Shown: positions 37,608 to 46,344, counted from the stretch's first letter. The stretch is DNA of 64,000 bases from Pseudanabaena mucicola str. Chao 1806 (GCF_030323025.1 NZ_CP097329.1:4016001-4080000), one strand, 5' to 3'. Notes: a model not told the origin generated them from the sequence alone. Made by a program: numbers and translations.

Positions 37608-37754
37608 AGCGATTCCTGAAAGTACCGCTTTATGCCACTTTCAAAAATTTCTCTACACCTCCTAATTATGCAAGATGCTGTATGTCTAATTTTGAGTAGC
37701 GATCTCTATCGGACTCTATCGGTATAATGTCTTTAAGGATACTGCAAGGCTAGC

Positions 37755-38855
37755 ATGAAAAAAATTCTCCTAATCGAAGATAATCCCAACGTTTTGCAAA
37801 ATACATCAAGAATGCTGCAAGCTGAGGGCTATATGGTAATCACAGCAAATAATGGTCGCCAAGGTCTAGATATGGCTCAACAGCATATTCCTAGCTTGAT
37901 CATTTGCGATATTATGATGCCAGAAATTGATGGCTATGGAGTTATTAGCGCATTACGGAATAATCCTGCAACCACTGCAATTCCTTTTATATTTCTTAGT
38001 GCAAAGTCTGATAAAAATGACTTTCGTCAAGGCATGGAACTTGGTTCCGATGACTACTTGACTAAGCCATTTACCAGAGATGAATTACTTGGAGCAATTA
38101 ATGCTCAGTTTAAAAAGCAGGAGATCATTAATAGTTATTACAAGCAAGAATTAGATAATTTATGCGGCAATATCTCTAAGTCATTACCCCATCAGTTGTT
38201 ATTCCCAGCGATTGAGGTAATGGGTCTAGCAGATATCTTAGTTAAAAATTATCATGCGATGGAAGCTCACGAAGTGCCTGATATCGGTAAGCGCATTCGG
38301 AAAGCAGGTCGCAATATGCATGAGATGGTGAAAAAATTTCTACTGTATGCTGAATTAGAGTCAACCGAAAAAAATGCCGAGTGGATGAGCCAGATCCGCA
38401 ATAGTAAGACAACTTTTTTTGATAATGAGATCTCCAGTTGTGCTAGGAAAATCGCGGAACATTACAATCGCATGTCGGATTTAGTTGTTGAGATTAAGGA
38501 TGAAACCATTCAAATCTCAGATTCTTACTTGAATGTAATCGCTAGGGAAATCATTGATAACGGATTTAAGTTTTCTCCTGAAGGCACAACTGTTAGCGTA
38601 TCGGGGAGCAGCAATCAAACAGAATATTGTCTATGTGTTACCGATCATGGTCAGGGGCTTGAGCCAGTTCAGGTTGCGAGTTTTGGTGATTACATGAAGT
38701 TTGAGAAGAAGCTATATATCCAACAGGGAGCAGGTTTAGGTTTGGCGATCGCCAAAAGATTGATTGAACTACATGGTGGACGCTTAGAGATTGAGAGTAT
38801 TCCCTGCGAACTAACTCAGGTAAAAGTGTTTTTACCAATCATAAAAACAGCATAA
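37755..38855 (+). CDS. Receiver-histidine kinase with atypical H-box
   Basis: A 366-aa soluble protein. The receiver domain shows D52 in ICDIMMPEIDGYG and KPF at 104-106. The middle has no typical HisKA; the segment SLPHQLLFP (H146) takes the place of SHELRTP. The HATPase domain is clear, with EIIDNGFKFS, TDHGQGL and GAGLGLAIAKRLIE. It may use the unusual H-box or act as a kinase-like partner of the preceding receiver-kinase, whose gene lies 147 bp upstream. Confidence 0.88.
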   Translation: MKKILLIEDNPNVLQNTSRMLQAEGYMVITANNGRQGLDMAQQHIPSLIICDIMMPEIDGYGVISALRNNPATTAIPFIFLSAKSDKNDFRQGMELGSDDYLTKPFTRDELLGAINAQFKKQEIINSYYKQELDNLCGNISKSLPHQLLFPAIEVMGLADILVKNYHAMEAHEVPDIGKRIRKAGRNMHEMVKKFLLYAELESTEKNAEWMSQIRNSKTTFFDNEISSCARKIAEHYNRMSDLVVEIKDETIQISDSYLNVIAREIIDNGFKFSPEGTTVSVSGSSNQTEYCLCVTDHGQGLEPVQVASFGDYMKFEKKLYIQQGAGLGLAIAKRLIELHGGRLEIESIPCELTQVKVFLPIIKTA

Positions 38856-38880
38856 GGAACCTTAGTAGTTAAAAAGCTGC

Positions 38881-38929
38881 AAGAAATTTATGGAAAGTGT
38901 GGCGAAGCCACACTTTCCATAAATTTCTT
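38881..38929. terminator. Terminator-like palindrome (GCGAAGC core)
   Basis: A 23-bp perfect stem (38881-38903 and 38907-38929) with a GAA loop lies 25 bp after the kinase stop. It has AT-rich stem ends and belongs to the GCGAAGC class. Confidence 0.75.
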
Positions 38930-39096
38930 GGTGAGTAACAAGCGCTTTAGGTGATTTGCATCACTCCTATCGCTTATTTTAGTCACGAATATGATCTGTG
39001 ATAGTCACAAGTAGAGTTAGTTGGTGATCACTGTGGATAGAAGATAATCGTTAGAACATAGGAATTGTGCAGATCGTCCTATGGGTATCCAAAGTT

Positions 39097-39354
39097 ATGA
39101 TTATTCTATCTTCCTCTGAAATTCAGAAAATCAATTTGCTAACCCCTTGGGGTGATGAAAAAGGAATTTATTATTTGGGTAAAACTTTTTTACCAATTAA
39201 TTTTCATCCCAACCTAGAAGAAGCGATCGCATCTTGTCGTCGTGATTTAGACGAAGGAATGCTCTCTATCGTTGTCGATGAGGGAGATCGGGTCTCTTTA
39301 TGGTGGTATTTTTCTGAATATAGCTTTTTTCAAGCAAGTGAAGTACATGTTTGA
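39097..39354 (+). CDS. Conserved-looking hypothetical protein, 85 aa
   Basis: A small protein with ATG at 39097; a GTG at 39067 would add ten residues and is less likely. Features include TPWGDEKGIYYLGKTFLP and a Cys in ASCRRDLDEG. I know no function; sequences of this style look cyanobacterial. Its 3' end overlaps the left arm of a hairpin. Confidence 0.6.
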   Translation: MIILSSSEIQKINLLTPWGDEKGIYYLGKTFLPINFHPNLEEAIASCRRDLDEGMLSIVVDEGDRVSLWWYFSEYSFFQASEVHV

Positions 39355-39390
39355 TTACCCGCCTTTGACGGGTAATCAAACATGTACTTC
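39340..39390 (+). terminator. Hairpin overlapping a stop codon
   Basis: Arms 39340-39361 and 39369-39390 pair perfectly over 22 bp around a short loop. The left arm includes the stop codon of the 85-aa gene. No clear T-run follows, so it may be an mRNA-stabilising structure as well as a terminator. Confidence 0.6.
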
Positions 39391-39405
39391 ACCAGACTGG
39401 TGAAC

Positions 39406-39514
39406 TATATAGCGGTTTTCAAATGAGTGTGTACTCATTTGAAAACAAAAAATCTGTCCCATTAAGAGTTTTGAGTTTTCATTTTGCCGTAGGCAAAATG
39501 AAAACCGCTATATA
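39406..39514. repeat. MITE-like element (family A, copy 1)
   Basis: Perfect 16-bp terminal inverted repeats (39406-39421 and 39499-39514) enclose two internal hairpins, at about 39417-39446 and 39476-39504. An inverted copy lies at 49914-50010 but lacks the far end. No ORF is present. Non-autonomous transposition is a reasonable inference from the structure. Confidence 0.75.
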
Positions 39515-39568
39515 TACGAGGTTCTGGGATAATCTAAAAATATTGTTCTGCGCTTAAGCTTGGGAACT

Positions 39569-40378
39569 TTAAGAATATGTAATTTGACCGCGTAAAAAAG
39601 TGACTGCCTCACCTTTGAGCAAAACTCGCTCACCGCGATCGCTCACCTCAAGATTACCTGTCCTCTGTGATAATTGTCTGGCTTTGAGACTCACCTTACC
39701 GAGACGTTTTGACCAATAGGGAGTCAGACTACAATGAGCCGAACCAGTGACGGGATCTTCGGGAATTCCCGCTTTGGGGGCAAAAAAGCGTGATACAAAA
39801 TCATAGTCTAGACCTGCATCGGCGATCGCTGTAATAATAAATCCAAATCCGTCTAACTGAGAGATGAGATCATAGGGGGGGACAAAATTTTGAACGGATG
39901 ACTCAGCATCTAAAACTACAGCTAGATAATCCGCACTTTGTCCAAGACAAATATAAGAACGATCACTAAAAATCTGGGCGAGTACCTGTTGCGATCGCTT
40001 TGAGCAATTCTGAAAAAAAGCCGCAGGAAAATCCATCACGATTAGACGTTCTTCAAAACTAACTTGGAGATCGCCACTCAGGGTTGAAAACACAAGAGGG
40101 GTATCAGTAGCGATCGCCTCGATTTCACGGAGATAATGTGCCATCGCAAGGGTGGCATGACCACAGAGTGGAACCTCTTGCTTTGGTGTAAACCAGCGTA
40201 ACTGAAAATGATTTTTACCCAAAGGTTTGACAAAAGCGGTTTCTGATAGATTGATTTCTGCGGCAATTTGCTGCATTTGAGCATCCTTAGGAAATTCACC
40301 AACCAAAGCTGTTGCCGCAGGATTGCCTTGAAAGACCTGATTAGTAAATGCATCAATAATTGCGATCGCCAGTTGCAT
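39569..40378 (-). CDS. PhzF-family isomerase
   Basis: A 269-aa protein of the PhzF family with two hotdog-like diaminopimelate-epimerase-fold domains. The conserved start IDAFTNQVFQGNPAA and E46 in NLSETAF (the acid/base residue of PhzF) are present, as is the DPVTGSAHCSLTPYW segment of the C-terminal domain. PhzF itself isomerises a phenazine precursor, but most family members have unknown substrates and no phenazine gene is here. It is a single gene. Confidence 0.9.
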   Translation of the reverse strand: MQLAIAIIDAFTNQVFQGNPAATALVGEFPKDAQMQQIAAEINLSETAFVKPLGKNHFQLRWFTPKQEVPLCGHATLAMAHYLREIEAIATDTPLVFSTLSGDLQVSFEERLIVMDFPAAFFQNCSKRSQQVLAQIFSDRSYICLGQSADYLAVVLDAESSVQNFVPPYDLISQLDGFGFIITAIADAGLDYDFVSRFFAPKAGIPEDPVTGSAHCSLTPYWSKRLGKVSLKARQLSQRTGNLEVSDRGERVLLKGEAVTFLRGQITYS

Positions 40379-40446
40379 AGATATTTTTGGGATATTTAAG
40401 TGAATGCAAGCAAAGCACCTACTTAAGTGGGACTCTTATTCAAGAT

Positions 40447-41145
40447 TTAAGGAGTTGCAGGAATTGCGATGGTGGGATCAACTTTGTAGCTATTGACAAC
40501 ACGATCAAATGATTCTTTTAAAGCAGGAATTTGATCGGCGACACCACCAGTAGTAATTAGGGAAATTTTGTCACCATTGCGACTGATAAAGCTATTACCC
40601 TGTACTTTGGCCGTGATATTTTTGATGGACTCATCATAGCTCCACACAATTTGAACACTACCGTCTTTTTGTTGGATGGGCTTCTCGGCAGAAAATCCTG
40701 CTCTAGAACCAAAAGTGGATTTAAGGAAGGTTTGCAACAGTAAGGTCAACTGCTCAGTTGTTGTTTCTGTAGGCGCTTTAAAGACATCTACTGATAACAA
40801 AGCATTTTTGCTAGGGTCGAACCATAAAACAATAACTTCATTAGGCTTCTTGTTCTCTTGAGGCTTCCAACCTTTAGGCACATCAATTTGGAATAGCCCA
40901 GAGGGGTGTTTATATGGTTCTAAACCATCGATTTTGACTTTGATAATCCGTGCATCGGACTTTGGTGCAGCATCAGGATTAGTAGCTACACTTTTGGCAT
41001 CTGGGGTTTTTGCAGCACTAGATGCGGTAGGGCTAGCAGATGCACTAGGTTTGGTTTCAGGGGTATTAGGTGTGCAACTTCCAAGTAATCCGCCAAATAA
41101 GGCGATCGTACCCAGAGATGTCACTACAAAATTAGTTTTTCGCAT
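40447..41145 (-). CDS. Lipoprotein with PsbP/DcrB-like domain
   Basis: A 232-aa predicted lipoprotein. The signal peptide ends in the lipobox GLLGSC (C24), followed by a Pro/Ala/Ser-rich linker to about 65. The C-terminal domain begins YKHPSGLFQIDVPKGW, as in DUF1795/PsbP-like folds. It is paralogous to the next gene upstream, which shares the HxSGxxxxxVPKxW opening and follows on the same strand with 23 bp between them. Function is unknown; a lipid-anchored periplasmic or thylakoid-lumen location is inferred. Confidence 0.8.
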   Translation of the reverse strand: MRKTNFVVTSLGTIALFGGLLGSCTPNTPETKPSASASPTASSAAKTPDAKSVATNPDAAPKSDARIIKVKIDGLEPYKHPSGLFQIDVPKGWKPQENKKPNEVIVLWFDPSKNALLSVDVFKAPTETTTEQLTLLLQTFLKSTFGSRAGFSAEKPIQQKDGSVQIVWSYDESIKNITAKVQGNSFISRNGDKISLITTGGVADQIPALKESFDRVVNSYKVDPTIAIPATP

Positions 41146-41168
41146 TTCAGATTTTAAATCGTGAACTT

Positions 41169-41921
41169 TTAAGGAATAGTCAAACTTGCATTCACCGTCT
41201 GGCTGTTGGATATTTTAGCGAAGGAATCTTTCATTTCTATAAATTTGGGTTCGATCGCTCCAAAAGTTAAAATAGCGAACTTGTTATTCACCCTTTGCAT
41301 TTTACTAATGGCTTGAAATTTCAGCTTTTTATTGCTAATCGTTACAGTTGATTTCCATTCGATCACAATATTGCCCGTTGATTCCGCCACTGGCGATCGC
41401 ATCTCGAAGTCAGGCTGATTGCCATACATTCCTTTAACAATTATTTCAAAGACATCACCAAGACGATTTTCTGGGATTTCACTTGGTGGCACAAAAATAT
41501 TTGCGGAGATCGTAGCCCGTCCTGCTTTGTCATTCCAAGTAACAAGTATTTCACTAGGTTTGCTGTTATCTATAACTTGCCAATCCTTTGGTACATTAAT
41601 TTCTAAAATCCCAGAACGATGCTTATACAATTCTAGTTCACCAATCTCTAGCTCAGGAAGCTTGCTGAAGTCAATTGTTGGAGTGGGTTTAGGTGATTTA
41701 GCAAGACTAGTAATTTGATTAGCCGCGTTAGTAAGATTGGGGCTGGGATTGTTTTGGGTACTAGTTGGAGTTGGCGAATCTTTAGTGGTATCAGTAACTG
41801 GCATAGACGCATTACTCTTGCCACCTGTACTAGAGTTACTACAGGCTGTGAATAGCAGCATAGCGATCGCTATTAATGGCAACACTGATATCCTAATCGA
41901 CAACTTTTGATAAAGAAACAT
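41169..41921 (-). CDS. Lipoprotein paralogue with PsbP/DcrB-like domain
   Basis: A 250-aa predicted lipoprotein with lipobox LLFTAC (C27) and a Ser/Thr/Asn/Pro-rich linker. The C-terminal domain starts YKHRSGILEINVPKDW and is clearly related to that of the downstream gene, so the pair arose by tandem duplication. It is first in a two-gene unit. A terminator of pyrC lies just upstream of its start. Confidence 0.8.
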   Translation of the reverse strand: MFLYQKLSIRISVLPLIAIAMLLFTACSNSSTGGKSNASMPVTDTTKDSPTPTSTQNNPSPNLTNAANQITSLAKSPKPTPTIDFSKLPELEIGELELYKHRSGILEINVPKDWQVIDNSKPSEILVTWNDKAGRATISANIFVPPSEIPENRLGDVFEIIVKGMYGNQPDFEMRSPVAESTGNIVIEWKSTVTISNKKLKFQAISKMQRVNNKFAILTFGAIEPKFIEMKDSFAKISNSQTVNASLTIP

Positions 41922-41953
41922 AAATATTGAGTGTGCGTTCTAGTCAAACCCAG

Positions 41954-41990
41954 AAAATTAAAAGCCTTGCAATGCAAGGCTTTTAATTTT
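41954..41990 (-). terminator. Rho-independent terminator of pyrC
   Basis: Arms 41954-41971 and 41973-41990 form an 18-bp perfect inverted repeat with A/T-run ends, 32 bp after the pyrC stop on the minus strand. Confidence 0.8.
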
Positions 41991-42021
41991 TTAAGTTTAT
42001 GTAGTTCATTGTGTCGTTAAT

Positions 42022-43410
42022 CTAGCCAAACTGCAAGGCTTGACCTCGCACATCGGGATTGACTTTTCCATTAGCAAATACCACCTGACCACCGACAATT
42101 GTATTCACTGCCCAACCCGTAAGCTCCCATCCCGCAAAGGAACTCCAGCCACATTTAGTCAATAAATCTTCATTTCGCACAGGTTTATAGCTATGCAAAT
42201 CGACTAGCACTAAGTCAGCATCCCAACCAATGCGAATCTCTCCCTTGTTCGCAATTTTGTATGCTTTTGCAACATTGCGGCTCATCCATTGGCTGACCTG
42301 ATGGACTGTGCAACGACCCTTTGCGGCTTGGGTCAACATTAATGGCAGTGAGGTTTCGACTCCAGGCATTCCCGATGGCACATTGGCTGGTTCTAGCAGG
42401 ACTGTATCCTTTGAAGACTTCTCAGATTGAGGAGATAGCAGATCTTCGCTAGCTGCAAAGCCTTTTTCTGCCAGAGTATGGGGTGCATGGTCAGTCGCGA
42501 TAAAGTCAATTACACCATCGAGCAGGGCTTGCCACAAAATTTCTTGATCGCGAGGCGATCGCAAAGGTGGGTTCATCTGCGCTAGGGAACCAATTTTGTC
42601 GTAAGCACTAATATTCATCAATAAATGTTGCGGTGTGACCTCAGCTGTCACCCATTCAGGCTTCTCTTGGCGTAAAAATTCGGCTTCTTCCGCCGTAGAC
42701 ATATGCAAAATATGCAATCGTCTTTGATATTTCTTAGAAAGTTTGACTGCAAGTTTGGTCGCATTAAGCGCCGCCTGATTATCTTGAATGAGCGAATGTT
42801 TAGCAGGATCTTTACTATCAGCAAATTCGATGCGGCGTTGAGCAATTCTCGCTTGATCCTCGGCATGAACTGCAATTAGGCGATCGCCCTGCGAAAAAAT
42901 CCGATCTAAAATTTCCTCTTGATCGACTAGCAAAGCCCCATGCATCGATCCCATAAATATTTTGATGCCACAGGTGGGATTCGCTGTTAATAAATCTGGC
43001 AAAACCTCCGCCGTAGCCCCAATAAAAAAGCCGTAATTCACCACACATTTACTAGCCGCCCGACTGAGCTTGTCATTTAGTGCTGCTTGGGTAATCGTAA
43101 GTGGACGAGTATTTGGCATTTCTAAAAAGCTGGTCACGCCCCCCTTCGCGCAAGCATGACTCGCCGTTCGTAAATCCTCTTTATGCTCTAGTCCTGGTTC
43201 CCGAAAATGTACTTGGGGATCAATCACTCCCGCTAGCAAAGTTAAACCTGTGGCTTCGATAATTTCTAATGGTTGATCATCAGCGCTTAGATCATCGGGA
43301 TTGAGGGTTGGGGCGATCGCGGCAATTTTGCCATGCTGGACATAAACATCGCCAATCAAAGTCTCGCGATCGGGCAAAATAATCGTGCTTTGTCTAATTA
43401 ATATGCTCAA
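42022..43410 (-). CDS. pyrC: Dihydroorotase-type amidohydrolase
   Basis: A 462-aa type I dihydroorotase-like protein that would cyclise carbamoyl-aspartate in pyrimidine synthesis. It shows GVIDPQVHFREPG (62-74), EMPNTRPL, the MGSMHG region, HILHMSTAEE and FIATDHAPHT. The usual zinc motif HxH reads Q66-x-H68, so one metal ligand is replaced. I recall the same DPQVHF string in cyanobacterial sequences annotated as dihydroorotase, so it may be lineage-typical. It could be the working enzyme or an inactive partner. No other pyr gene is adjacent. Confidence 0.85.
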   Translation of the reverse strand: MSILIRQSTIILPDRETLIGDVYVQHGKIAAIAPTLNPDDLSADDQPLEIIEATGLTLLAGVIDPQVHFREPGLEHKEDLRTASHACAKGGVTSFLEMPNTRPLTITQAALNDKLSRAASKCVVNYGFFIGATAEVLPDLLTANPTCGIKIFMGSMHGALLVDQEEILDRIFSQGDRLIAVHAEDQARIAQRRIEFADSKDPAKHSLIQDNQAALNATKLAVKLSKKYQRRLHILHMSTAEEAEFLRQEKPEWVTAEVTPQHLLMNISAYDKIGSLAQMNPPLRSPRDQEILWQALLDGVIDFIATDHAPHTLAEKGFAASEDLLSPQSEKSSKDTVLLEPANVPSGMPGVETSLPLMLTQAAKGRCTVHQVSQWMSRNVAKAYKIANKGEIRIGWDADLVLVDLHSYKPVRNEDLLTKCGWSSFAGWELTGWAVNTIVGGQVVFANGKVNPDVRGQALQFG

Positions 43411-43473
43411 AATAAAATCTCTATTAGTTAGTTATATAGTTAAGTGATATTTGCAAGAAAGAAGTCATTAAGA

Positions 43474-43677
43474 CTAAGCCTTGTAAGAACTGCCTCTTTC
43501 ATTAGCTCTTTGCAAAGGTTTATTTTTAGCCTTGCTTTCAATTAATTCCCAATCGGCATTTTCTAGCACAGCATCCAATACATCAGATAGATTACAACGC
43601 TGCTCATAGGCAATGCGCCTTAAAATATCGTGATGTTCTGGCAAAACATATACAGGCTTTCTCTGTGTTTGCGCCAT
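43474..43677 (-). CDS. Small protein with ribbon-helix-helix-like fold
   Basis: A 67-aa basic protein. KPVYVLPEHHDILRRIAYEQ followed by NLSDVLDAVLEN resembles the strand-helix-helix of CopG/RHH DNA-binding proteins, and antitoxins often have this form. No toxin is next to it. It is divergent from the cytosine methyltransferase gene, and could regulate it, although this is speculation. Confidence 0.65.
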   Translation of the reverse strand: MAQTQRKPVYVLPEHHDILRRIAYEQRCNLSDVLDAVLENADWELIESKAKNKPLQRANERGSSYKA

Positions 43678-43763
43678 TTTTAACTTAGCAATAAATTAAT
43701 GATCTTCATCATATCACGGCTAAGTATATAATTGGCTAATTAGCTATTCTTGAAGATATAAAT

Positions 43764-44954
43764 ATGAAAAAAACGTTTATAGATTTATTCTCTGGCGCAG
43801 GTGGGATGTCTTGCGGGTTGGAAATGGCTGGTTGGCATTGCTTACTAGGAATTGACCATGATCGCGCTGCCATTGAAACTTTTCAGCATAATCATCCACA
43901 AGCGAAAGCGATCGCTGGCGATATTCGCGAAATATCTAACCAACAAATTCAAGAAATAACCCATCATCAAAAAGTTGACTTAATTTGTGGTGGGCCGCCT
44001 TGTCAAGGATTTTCTACAATTGGACAAAATGATCACCTAGACGAACGTAACTTTCTATTTCTTGAGTTTCTCCGAATAGTAGAAGCCTTAGAACCTGATT
44101 ACATTATTGTTGAAAATGTGACAGGTCTTTTATCCAAAAGAAATGAAAGTGTTTTAAAATCAATAATTAAAAGCTTTACAGATTTGGGCTATACCATTGA
44201 TGTCAAAGTTTTATCAGCGCATCATTATGGAGTCCCAGAAAAAAGAAGACGGACAATATTTTTGGGAAATCACTTTGGCGTAAGAAATATTTATCCAGAT
44301 AAAATTTTTAAGGATTCAGATCAAGATCTTCAAGATTTACCTTTGCCTAGAACTGTTGGATGGGCTTTTGATAATTTATTAGAATCAAACGGTGAAATTT
44401 TAAATCATGATATCAAGCGATCGCAAATTGCTAATGATTTAGAAAGAGAAAGAATTAGTCATATACCCGAAGGAAAAAGCATTAGATATGAGAAAGATCA
44501 GTTAGCATATTTACCTAAAAATCTATGGTTTGATGTCGATTGGTCAAGTATTCATGAAGAGCGCTTTAGAGAAGCCAAATTAAATCGTTTAGATCGTGAT
44601 GATTGTGCAAATACAATTAACACCAGTCGCACCACTTACTATCATCCAGTTGAAAACCGCTATTTAACGGCTAGGGAAGCCGCCGCAATTCAGTCCTTTC
44701 CATCTAATTATTTTTTTTGTGGCACTCTAACTCAACAATGGCGACAAATTGGTAATGCTGTCCCACCAATTCTTGCAAAAGCGATCGGTGAGTCCATACT
44801 TATGTTGGATTCCACTAAAAATAATATGGAAATAACTACCTCAATTGAAGATATTCAATCAATTAGAGCCAAAGCATTTTCTTATAAAGAAAATGCTTTT
44901 AATAAATCTAAAAAACTTGACAAAGTAAAATCTACTCAGCTTGCATTATTTTGA
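43764..44954 (+). CDS. DNA (cytosine-5) methyltransferase
   Basis: A 396-aa C5-MTase. Motif I FIDLFSGAGGMSCGLE binds SAM, motif IV GGPPCQGFS carries the nucleophile C80, motif VI IIVENVTG supplies the catalytic Glu, and the C-terminal RxxxxREAAxIQSFP and QIGNAVPP motifs are present. The target-recognition domain lies near residues 180-300. A PD-(D/E)XK restriction enzyme gene follows in tail-to-tail order, so the two form a type II system. The target sequence cannot be derived from the sequence. The region is AT-rich and mostly lacks HIP1 sites. Confidence 0.95.
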   Translation: MKKTFIDLFSGAGGMSCGLEMAGWHCLLGIDHDRAAIETFQHNHPQAKAIAGDIREISNQQIQEITHHQKVDLICGGPPCQGFSTIGQNDHLDERNFLFLEFLRIVEALEPDYIIVENVTGLLSKRNESVLKSIIKSFTDLGYTIDVKVLSAHHYGVPEKRRRTIFLGNHFGVRNIYPDKIFKDSDQDLQDLPLPRTVGWAFDNLLESNGEILNHDIKRSQIANDLERERISHIPEGKSIRYEKDQLAYLPKNLWFDVDWSSIHEERFREAKLNRLDRDDCANTINTSRTTYYHPVENRYLTAREAAAIQSFPSNYFFCGTLTQQWRQIGNAVPPILAKAIGESILMLDSTKNNMEITTSIEDIQSIRAKAFSYKENAFNKSKKLDKVKSTQLALF

Positions 44955-44973
44955 ATTGTAGAACACATTAAAT

Positions 44974-45636
44974 TTAGATGATTGGGGGAAATATACGCCC
45001 ATCTTTTTGTTCGAGATCATAAAAAGACTTCTGTGGCTTGTCTTTTTTATCTACTTTCAAAACTGCATAGAAACTATACTTATAAACTGGATTACTGTGG
45101 TTAGTCTTAGCTCTCAATCTCAACTTCATCCTACAATTAAGTTGTGGTGTACCTAGATGGAGAATATCTCGTTTGAGATGATAAAACCCGTATCCACCAA
45201 TCTGAATATAGTAACAATTTTTATCACCATAAAAATCATATAAACTATTAATATCGATTTCTAATTTATCTTCAAAAGCTTTTTGATCTTGCTTTTTCTG
45301 TTGCACAGTAATTTCATCTCTGGGTATGGAATATCGATTAGGAATGAGGTTTTTAGCATTAACGATATCTAAAACTCCAACAGATGTATAAAATGCAGTC
45401 ACAGCATCATCAACACACCAACCCCAAATTCCATTATCCCATCGCAACATTTTCTGTCCGTAATCAGCCTCAAGATCGAGTTTAACCTCTAGATTGTATT
45501 CCTGAGAATTGTATAGAAACTTGATATCCGTTGCATTTCCTGCCCCACCTCTAGTTGAGCCAGTCGCAATTAATCCTTTTGAAGACAATAAATCAAAAAT
45601 ATTTTGCTCATAGTTATCACCTTTGTTATATCCCAT
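44974..45636 (-). CDS. Type II restriction endonuclease, putative
   Basis: A 220-aa protein with PD-(D/E)XK-like residues D37 in NATDIKFLY and E50-x-K52 in NLEVKLD. It sits 20 bp from the end of the C5-methyltransferase gene, on the opposite strand, which is a typical restriction-modification layout. Restriction enzymes diverge rapidly, so the assignment rests on the catalytic pattern and on this position. AT-rich composition fits horizontal acquisition. Confidence 0.8.
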   Translation of the reverse strand: MGYNKGDNYEQNIFDLLSSKGLIATGSTRGGAGNATDIKFLYNSQEYNLEVKLDLEADYGQKMLRWDNGIWGWCVDDAVTAFYTSVGVLDIVNAKNLIPNRYSIPRDEITVQQKKQDQKAFEDKLEIDINSLYDFYGDKNCYYIQIGGYGFYHLKRDILHLGTPQLNCRMKLRLRAKTNHSNPVYKYSFYAVLKVDKKDKPQKSFYDLEQKDGRIFPPII

Positions 45637-45705
45637 GATTTTTCTCGCAATAAATTAAGTTATGGCAAGATTACATGAGAGTGACGAAATAAATATCAAA
45701 TGAAC

Positions 45706-46344
45706 CTAAATCAATTTAGTCAAATCATCGATTTCAAAATATTGATGAAATTTTGCCGTTACTTGTAGTACAGACGATCGCCCACCATCTGCCTGTCTTT
45801 TCTTTTTCACAAAGCCTTGCTCGACAAGTTCTTGCACATGTTGATAGGCTCCCGCCCCACGCAGCTCGATCAATTCTGACTGCACAATATTTTTTTTCAA
45901 GGCGATCGCTGCCAAAGTCCGTAAAGCCCCACGCCCCAAATCCACAGGAATGAGCTTATGGACTAAATCCTCAAACTCAGAGCGCAATCGTAACGAAAAC
46001 CCCACATCGGTTTCCACAATTTCTAAAGCGCTATCACGATGGGCATATTCTGTAATCAAGTCGATTAACCCCATTTCCGCATCCTCAACTTCGCAACCCA
46101 AAGCCGCCGCGATCGCCGCCAAATTCATGGGCTGTCCCTTGAGATATAAAACTGCCTCTACCTTTTGTTTAAGTGATTGAGCGATCGGTAATTCTGGTTG
46201 CTCATACAATTCCATTGATAAAGCAAAGGCTTCTTCGTGTTCATCAGGCTCAATAAAATCAGCAGCATCTTCTGAGGTTGAAGACGCTTCAGGCTCTAGC
46301 TCAGTTGGCTCTATGGGTTGTTCAAAAGGCACTTCATTCGTCAT
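45706..46344 (-). CDS. scpB: Segregation and condensation protein ScpB
   Basis: A 212-aa protein of the SMC-ScpAB complex, which organises the chromosome. An acidic N-terminal extension (about 1-55) precedes two winged-helix domains with SLKQKVEAVLYLKGQPMNL and ALKKNIVQSELIELRGAGAYQHV. The start overlaps the region upstream of the divergent CRR7-like gene. scpA and smc are not adjacent. Confidence 0.92.
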   Translation of the reverse strand: MTNEVPFEQPIEPTELEPEASSTSEDAADFIEPDEHEEAFALSMELYEQPELPIAQSLKQKVEAVLYLKGQPMNLAAIAAALGCEVEDAEMGLIDLITEYAHRDSALEIVETDVGFSLRLRSEFEDLVHKLIPVDLGRGALRTLAAIALKKNIVQSELIELRGAGAYQHVQELVEQGFVKKKRQADGGRSSVLQVTAKFHQYFEIDDLTKLI

